Positions 7,501 to 10,552 of a stretch of DNA of 10,552 nt are shown piece after piece. How positions within the stretch are numbered: the first letter of the stretch is position 1; the number at the start of each line of letters is the position of its first letter. The stretch is taken from the NCBI GenBank assembly GCA_027577415.1, contig JANBQS010000908.1, positions 1 through 10,552 on the forward strand. The letters run 5' to 3'. This DNA is from Coemansia sp. RSA 922. Taxonomy: Eukaryota > Kickxellomycota > Kickxellomycetes > Kickxellales > Kickxellaceae. Under the pieces are notes generated by a model. That model made no database searches and was not told the DNA's origin. It saw only the letters and a list, made by a program, of their open reading frames with translations. The position numbers were made by a program, and so were the translations under genes.

Positions 7501-8810
7501 GCAAGAGCTTGGTCGATAATGGAACCCAGATGATCCGCCTCTTTGGAGTAGAGCCCTACTTTACAAACAAATACATTAAGAGCGCTGAAAACAAAACTCG
7601 CTTGGCTATGGTCCGGTCAGCATATGGTGGTCTAAAATTTATAGTATCTTCAACTACTGGAACAGCACTGAACTCGATAATGCTCTATGTCTATATTGCC
7701 ATGTCAAAGATTGGGTTGAACACAATAAGTTCAGGCGATGTTTCTGAGTTCCACCGTTATTGTAATTCAATCAGCTGGAGATTAAGTAGTATTTCCTACT
7801 TGTCCACAAACACATTCAAGCTACTATCAGATATTAATGAGTTCCGTAATCTAGCTGAGCGTGATCCAGAAGCACCATATGTAATTGATAGCTGTCGGCC
7901 ATCTGCACAATGGCCACCCCATGGCAAAATTGAGTTCCGCGACTTTAGCATGAAGTATGGCGCAGATCTAAACTACGCTCTGAAGAACGTCAACCTAACC
8001 ATTAACCCTGGAGAGAAGATTGGTATTGTTGGGCGGACTGGCGCTGGTAAGTCATCTCTAGCTAAGGTGCTGTTCAGATTGATTCATGAGAATACCAGCG
8101 GCTCAATTTTGATCGATGGACAGGATATTTCTGAATTTGGTGTTGGTGACTACAGACCACGACTGGGCATGATTCCTCAGGAGTCGACTATGCTTGACGG
8201 TTCAATCAGACACAATTTGGATCCACTGAATCAGTTTGACATTGAAAAAATGTGGGCGGCATTGATAAAGTGCAACATGGCCAAGGTTGTTTCAACTCAG
8301 CTTGCTTCAGGTACCTATCCCAATGAAGAGGTATACGATAGTAGTGAAGAGGGACGTAGGAGAAAGCAATGGAATCAAGCAGGCTTGATGAAGCGAGTGT
8401 TACTATTTGTTCTAAAGAAAGTGCCAAAACCAGTGGATTTGTCGCAATTTACTTTCTCTCGTGGACTGGATAGAACGGCGAACTGGTGCTTTGGAGGCGC
8501 TAGCAGTGGTCAGAAACAACTATTCAGTCTATGTCGTGTAATTATGCGCAAGCGCAAAATTATAGTTCTTGATGAAGCTACGGCCAATGTCGATTTGGAG
8601 ACAGACAAGTCCGTTCAAGAGCTCGTTCGCAAGGAATTTAGCGATTGCACTGTGCTGACCATCGCTCATCGCCTAGAAACTATTATGAACAGCGATCGCA
8701 TTATTGTCATGGACAAGGGCACCATTGCTGAAATTGGCACACCTGAAGAACTGCTTGCCAAAGACGGAATGTTTGCACAGCTAGTCAAGACCAGCGACTT
8801 TGGCCAATAA
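4515..8810 (+). CDS. ABCC-subfamily (MRP/Ycf1-like) full ABC transporter, about 1431 aa
   Basis: This is a two-half membrane exporter; the family moves glutathione conjugates, organic anions or drugs out of the cell or into the vacuole, but the substrate cannot be read here. Order: hydrophobic TMD0 (about 20-125), linker with LPERF (168-172), TMD1 ending in the ABCC hallmark KVFAWE, NBD1 and a Ser/Thr-rich linker (about 730-800). TMD2 and NBD2 follow. NBD1: Walker A GKTGAGKSS (558-566), ISGGQR (648-653), Walker B IYFLDD (668-673) and DPLSAVD. NBD2: Walker A GRTGAGKSS (1173-1181), Q1222, signature ASSGQ (1329-1333), IIVLDE (1349-1354) and H1385. Oddities: NBD1 has Thr706 at the H-loop, NBD2 has ASSGQ in place of LSxGQ, and NBD2 has about 50 extra residues (within 1266-1322). 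The frame is open upstream to 4293 (in-frame ATG at 4320). I chose 4515 because promoter-like sequence precedes it; 4599 is another option. It is intronless and looks more AT-rich than its neighbours. Confidence 0.92.
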   Translation: MIIQEYFYYATSALQRSALPATDAAIVAMSLYAVLCNKTPLSKWLGNMPSLLACAALAALAIHSSLAWTGLLYSTAVLLSVALSASATGYIGFQAFHLLGIYRALNGSSEVWSSAVCALLHGVLVLSNLDASSKSLLHQVFQQCTYAQERYLHKLQKLRQVTFDDLWPLPERFQLRTAYSEFKLNTNESYFVVRAIFRMMWCPMIPVYIVGLLLQFLSLLRIKLNSNIMHNVEDLSNYSMYTIVTDVARIMIVQLLNDQQGLVRRYVENEMSRANNAIDIEMFRLPLQRLGLRNKSSSYSFSSVYLRPLIELPQKVEHLLSSLFSLVMTGWMLYNHIGYYVMIAITMPHLSKLVYTGLELLIGSERSWSESKDSTSTWSNLQDITKDIKSIKVFAWEKMFPNLSPKPSSMSRKKLPWYTPIMQLIWVLLNTFHSLVNNLSALATIYAYSTSTMANVGMSNANILETTSLIEKLQSDVESISSRLSGFKFVLRSNKNAETMLKGDYLDSLPHSDDISEVGPLVEMNNCSFTWGSGNSARNVLSDVTLNAGAGELVAIVGKTGAGKSSLLLAMCSEVEMTQGTGKLVGKIAYLEQQPWIMNDTLRANILFGRECDEEYYWKVLSACALTDDLDMWPKGDMTVIGENGMNISGGQRARLALARTVYSKADIYFLDDPLSAVDAIVKRHILDNIILSTGLLGEKLRYVTTNADNILPLCNQVATVDDGHVSVKVQTPRVHTAYEFKAQTKPKQKNVSNDNKELQATPASTSEGTRIDSTTDESNDLIASTSDASKPPKQWSHWSNALYAIRICGFPVVATAVLTMMFDRISAAILDMYKHDVLRANTNPSTADSNAILAYIGVTTLSHLSSTLIWSIQIHIESALINDKFEQKVGNRLIRGLLFAPLSYFESKQNSDIRNDHTTAIRTFTSSAYDYLSYSGGDAVSALLLIYRIAKSSPWLLACVPLFWLVSHVMKSIFDSLNKRLGELDQEEKKDHDQGKSLVDNGTQMIRLFGVEPYFTNKYIKSAENKTRLAMVRSAYGGLKFIVSSTTGTALNSIMLYVYIAMSKIGLNTISSGDVSEFHRYCNSISWRLSSISYLSTNTFKLLSDINEFRNLAERDPEAPYVIDSCRPSAQWPPHGKIEFRDFSMKYGADLNYALKNVNLTINPGEKIGIVGRTGAGKSSLAKVLFRLIHENTSGSILIDGQDISEFGVGDYRPRLGMIPQESTMLDGSIRHNLDPLNQFDIEKMWAALIKCNMAKVVSTQLASGTYPNEEVYDSSEEGRRRKQWNQAGLMKRVLLFVLKKVPKPVDLSQFTFSRGLDRTANWCFGGASSGQKQLFSLCRVIMRKRKIIVLDEATANVDLETDKSVQELVRKEFSDCTVLTIAHRLETIMNSDRIIVMDKGTIAEIGTPEELLAKDGMFAQLVKTSDFGQ

Positions 8811-8811
8811 A
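8806..8811 (+). other. AATAAA overlapping the ABC transporter stop codon
   Basis: The hexamer AATAAA, the classical polyadenylation signal, overlaps the TAA stop (8808-8810). The adjacent TAAAGC (8808-8813) and GCTTTA (8820-8825) can form a small 6-bp hairpin around TTGGTA. If used for polyadenylation, the 3' UTR would be very short. The match could be chance. Confidence 0.25.
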
Positions 8812-9034
8812 GCTTGGTAGCTTTACAAGCACTATTAGGGCACATATTGACAAAACTTCATTTCAAAACAAGTAAATTTTTTAGAAACAGATTGGGTGGT
8901 TGAGACATTCTCCGCGATGGCCCACAAGTTCAATAGGTGCTTGACATAACCTAAAGTTACAAAAACGTGCGGACGAGTAGTTTTTAATGGAATCAATGGA
9001 TGTTTAATATAACAATTTATTGTCACTATCTCGT
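8811..9034 (+). promoter_or_regulatory. Intergenic region between the ABC transporter and ARP6
   Basis: These 224 bases must hold both the 3' end of the transporter mRNA and the ARP6 promoter. The sequence is AT-rich. TTTAATATAA (9003-9012) is TATA-like but lies only about 23 bases before the ATG, so it is more likely part of the 5' leader. No gene or repeat of note is visible. Confidence 0.4.
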
Positions 9035-10285
9035 ATGCCCACTCTGATCTTAGATAACGGCTCATATTCAATCAAAGGCGGGTACGCGACAGACGAGTAC
9101 CCACGGTTGATCCCCAACGTTATCACTCGCACCAAACGTACTAAGCGGGTCTATGTTGGCGATTTGATCGATACTAGCACAGATATTTCGGGCCTGTATT
9201 ATCGCTCACCGTTTGAACGTGGATTTCTTACAAAGTGGGACTGCGAGCTGGCTGTCTGGGACCGCGTGTTTAGCAACGATGTGCTGGGATGTACTCCTAT
9301 TTCAACAGATCTTATTGTCAGCGAACCAATGTTTAACTTTGGCCAGATTCAGCGATCTGTTGACGAGATTGCTTTTGAAGAGTACAGGTTTGCTTCCCTT
9401 GTTCGAGCGCCAGCTACACGCTTGGCGGCAATAGGAGCTGGGCATACGATATATGGAGACAATGGCGGAGAGCCAGAATGCGTACTGGTCGTAGATATCG
9501 GGCATTCTTTTGCATACGTGGTACCGTACTTCCAAGGAAGACAAATTTCGGAGAGCGTTCGTCGTGTAGATGTTGGTGGGCGTATGTTGACTAGCTACCT
9601 CAAGGAGACGGTGTCGTTCCGGTACTGGGATATGATGGACGAGACATATATAATGAACGCTGTCAAGGAAAAGTGTTGCTTTGTCTCTAGCGACTTTTAT
9701 CGAGATTTGGACGCTGCGTGTGGATGCATAGGCGGACGTAGTGGCAAAAACTCTCTCGGATTAGAGTACGTACTACCGGATTTTACGAATTCCAAATGTG
9801 GCTACATCAAGGGTCAAGGCGGTGAGGCCGAACAGCAAGCGGTGGATACAGAGGCACAGGTGCTACCACTGTGCAACGAGCGGTTTGCAATTCCTGAGGC
9901 CCTGTTCCACCCTGTCGACGTGGGTCTCGAACAGGGCGGCATACACCAGGCCGTGGTACAAACTGTCATGGCGTGCAGCGAGAATCTGCGCGGAGTGCTG
10001 ATGGCTAACATCCTTTTGGTCGGCGGAACGGCGGCGCTACCAGGGCTTCAGCAGCGACTACAGAGCGAAGTGCAAGCTATGTCGCCCTATCGAGTATGTA
10101 TCAGCATTCCCGAAGATCCGGCCACAGGAGCGTGGCAAGGCGGTCGGATGCTAGCACAAGGCCAGACTGTACCGGAGGAGGCATCATACACGCCAGCAAC
10201 TGTGGCTGAGTGGCGGCTAACGCGCGCCCAGTACCAAGAGTTGGGACCGGACCGAGCCGCCGCACATTTTATGAAATTCATATAA
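9035..10285 (+). CDS. ARP6: Actin-related protein 6 (Arp6), SWR1-type chromatin remodelling subunit, 416 aa
   Basis: Arp6 is a nuclear actin-fold protein that, in known fungi, is a core subunit of the SWR1 complex. That complex exchanges H2A for H2A.Z; Arp6 works there with Swc6/Vps71. The family pattern is clear: N-terminal MPTLILDNGSYSIKGGY (D7-G9, phosphate-1 loop), SGLYYRSPFERGFLTKWD, ISTDLIVSEPMFNF and EIAFEEYRF. These are followed by VVDIGHSFAYVVPYF (D154-G156, phosphate-2 loop), RVDVGGRMLTSYLKE, GLEYVLPDFT, CNERFAIPEALF and NILLVGG (G330, G331). EDPATGAWQGG lies near the end. Length fits (yeast 438, human 396). The start is the ATG at 9035: MPTL at the N-terminus is conserved in Arp6, and the frame upstream holds only a TTG. 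There are no introns, and no key actin-fold glycines look lost. Confidence over conventional actin or other ARPs is high because of the SGL(F/Y)Y, EEY and LEYVLPDF blocks. Confidence 0.94.
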   Translation: MPTLILDNGSYSIKGGYATDEYPRLIPNVITRTKRTKRVYVGDLIDTSTDISGLYYRSPFERGFLTKWDCELAVWDRVFSNDVLGCTPISTDLIVSEPMFNFGQIQRSVDEIAFEEYRFASLVRAPATRLAAIGAGHTIYGDNGGEPECVLVVDIGHSFAYVVPYFQGRQISESVRRVDVGGRMLTSYLKETVSFRYWDMMDETYIMNAVKEKCCFVSSDFYRDLDAACGCIGGRSGKNSLGLEYVLPDFTNSKCGYIKGQGGEAEQQAVDTEAQVLPLCNERFAIPEALFHPVDVGLEQGGIHQAVVQTVMACSENLRGVLMANILLVGGTAALPGLQQRLQSEVQAMSPYRVCISIPEDPATGAWQGGRMLAQGQTVPEEASYTPATVAEWRLTRAQYQELGPDRAAAHFMKFI

Positions 10286-10552
10286 GCCCGTCCTCCAGTG
10301 ATGTTCTGATGAAAGAGCGGCATGTGGCGATTCGACTGTACTGGTGCGGCTGTGGCGCAGACCCAAAAAAAAAGCCGCAAATGGAGATGTTAGGCTTTTT
10401 GTTTCAGTCACTTTCCCTTTTCCGTCTTTCGCCTCTGCTTTATTTTTCTTTTCACTCCTCTCTTGCCCCTTTGCTAAAAAACACTTTAAAATTGCACAGT
10501 TCATTTTCGCATTTACATTTCGTTCTCTAATCTTCATCTCTCCTTTCCGGTG
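10286..10552 (+). promoter_or_regulatory. ARP6 3' region and probable promoter of a downstream gene
   Basis: The first part (10286-10400) is the likely ARP6 3' UTR, with a 9-base A run at 10365-10373. From 10401 the sequence becomes strongly pyrimidine-rich on the + strand, with TTTAAAA at 10485-10491, and stays so to the window end. This matches the composition before the other genes here, so a + strand gene probably starts shortly after 10552. No coding sequence is recognisable within the window. Confidence 0.4.
10369..10400 (+). repeat. Inverted repeat in the ARP6 3' region
   Basis: AAAAAGCC (10369-10376) and GGCTTTTT (10393-10400) are perfect 8-base inverted arms around a 16-base spacer. 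It resembles a terminator hairpin, but in a eukaryote it would at most affect the 3' UTR or transcript end. Confidence 0.35.

Noticed and set aside
8835..9071. 78-residue - strand open frame between the ABC transporter and ARP6
   Set aside because: It overlaps the ARP6 start and promoter, and has no domain or plausible start context.
366..10285. A functional gene cluster linking translesion synthesis, export and chromatin remodelling
   Set aside because: Each gene has its own promoter-sized upstream region and belongs to an unrelated housekeeping process. Same-strand order alone is not evidence of a system in a fungal genome.
10300..10380. Possible small RNA (C/D snoRNA-like TGATGA, or T-loop-like GATTCGAC)
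   Set aside because: No matching D box, no terminal stem and no cloverleaf can be drawn, so these are isolated short matches.
10210..10530. 106-residue + strand open frame overlapping the end of ARP6
   Set aside because: Its first part is ARP6 in another frame and the rest is pyrimidine-rich promoter-like sequence giving Ser/Phe/Leu runs; no family resemblance.

Overview
This window looks like ordinary nuclear DNA from a fungus. The evidence is one gene interrupted by two spliceosomal introns (GTAAG donors, TAG acceptors, one TACTGAC branch-site match), long T-tracts and pyrimidine tracts between genes, no ribosome binding sites or operon-like spacing, and three eukaryote-type proteins. An early-diverging lineage such as Kickxellomycotina is my guess from gene style and composition; the sequence alone does not prove it.

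Layout: three genes lie head to tail on the + strand. (1) 366-4073 encodes DNA polymerase eta (Rad30/POLH), the translesion polymerase, as three exons and 1110 residues. It has an intact Y-family active site, a very long acidic disordered linker, a ubiquitin-binding zinc finger and a PCNA-binding-like C-terminal tail. (2) 4515-8810 encodes a full-length ABCC (MRP/Ycf1-type) ABC transporter of about 1431 residues. One of its two composite ATP sites is degenerate, and the second nucleotide-binding domain carries an insertion of about 50 residues. (3) 9035-10285 encodes Arp6, the nuclear actin-related protein of the SWR1/SRCAP chromatin remodelling complex (416 residues). The last 150 bases are pyrimidine-rich with a TATA-like element and probably form the promoter of a fourth + strand gene beyond the edge.

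The three products act in different processes (lesion bypass, membrane export, H2A.Z exchange). Nothing indicates that they form a system, and I found no mobile element, CRISPR array, tRNA or rRNA. The points worth a second look are details. The translated start of the long polymerase reading frame lies inside intron 2, so a naive ORF call loses the first catalytic aspartate. That same intron holds a 25-base pyrimidine tract followed by an in-frame ATG. The ABC transporter's deviations fall together in one ATP site. Short palindromes cluster in the ABC transporter promoter.
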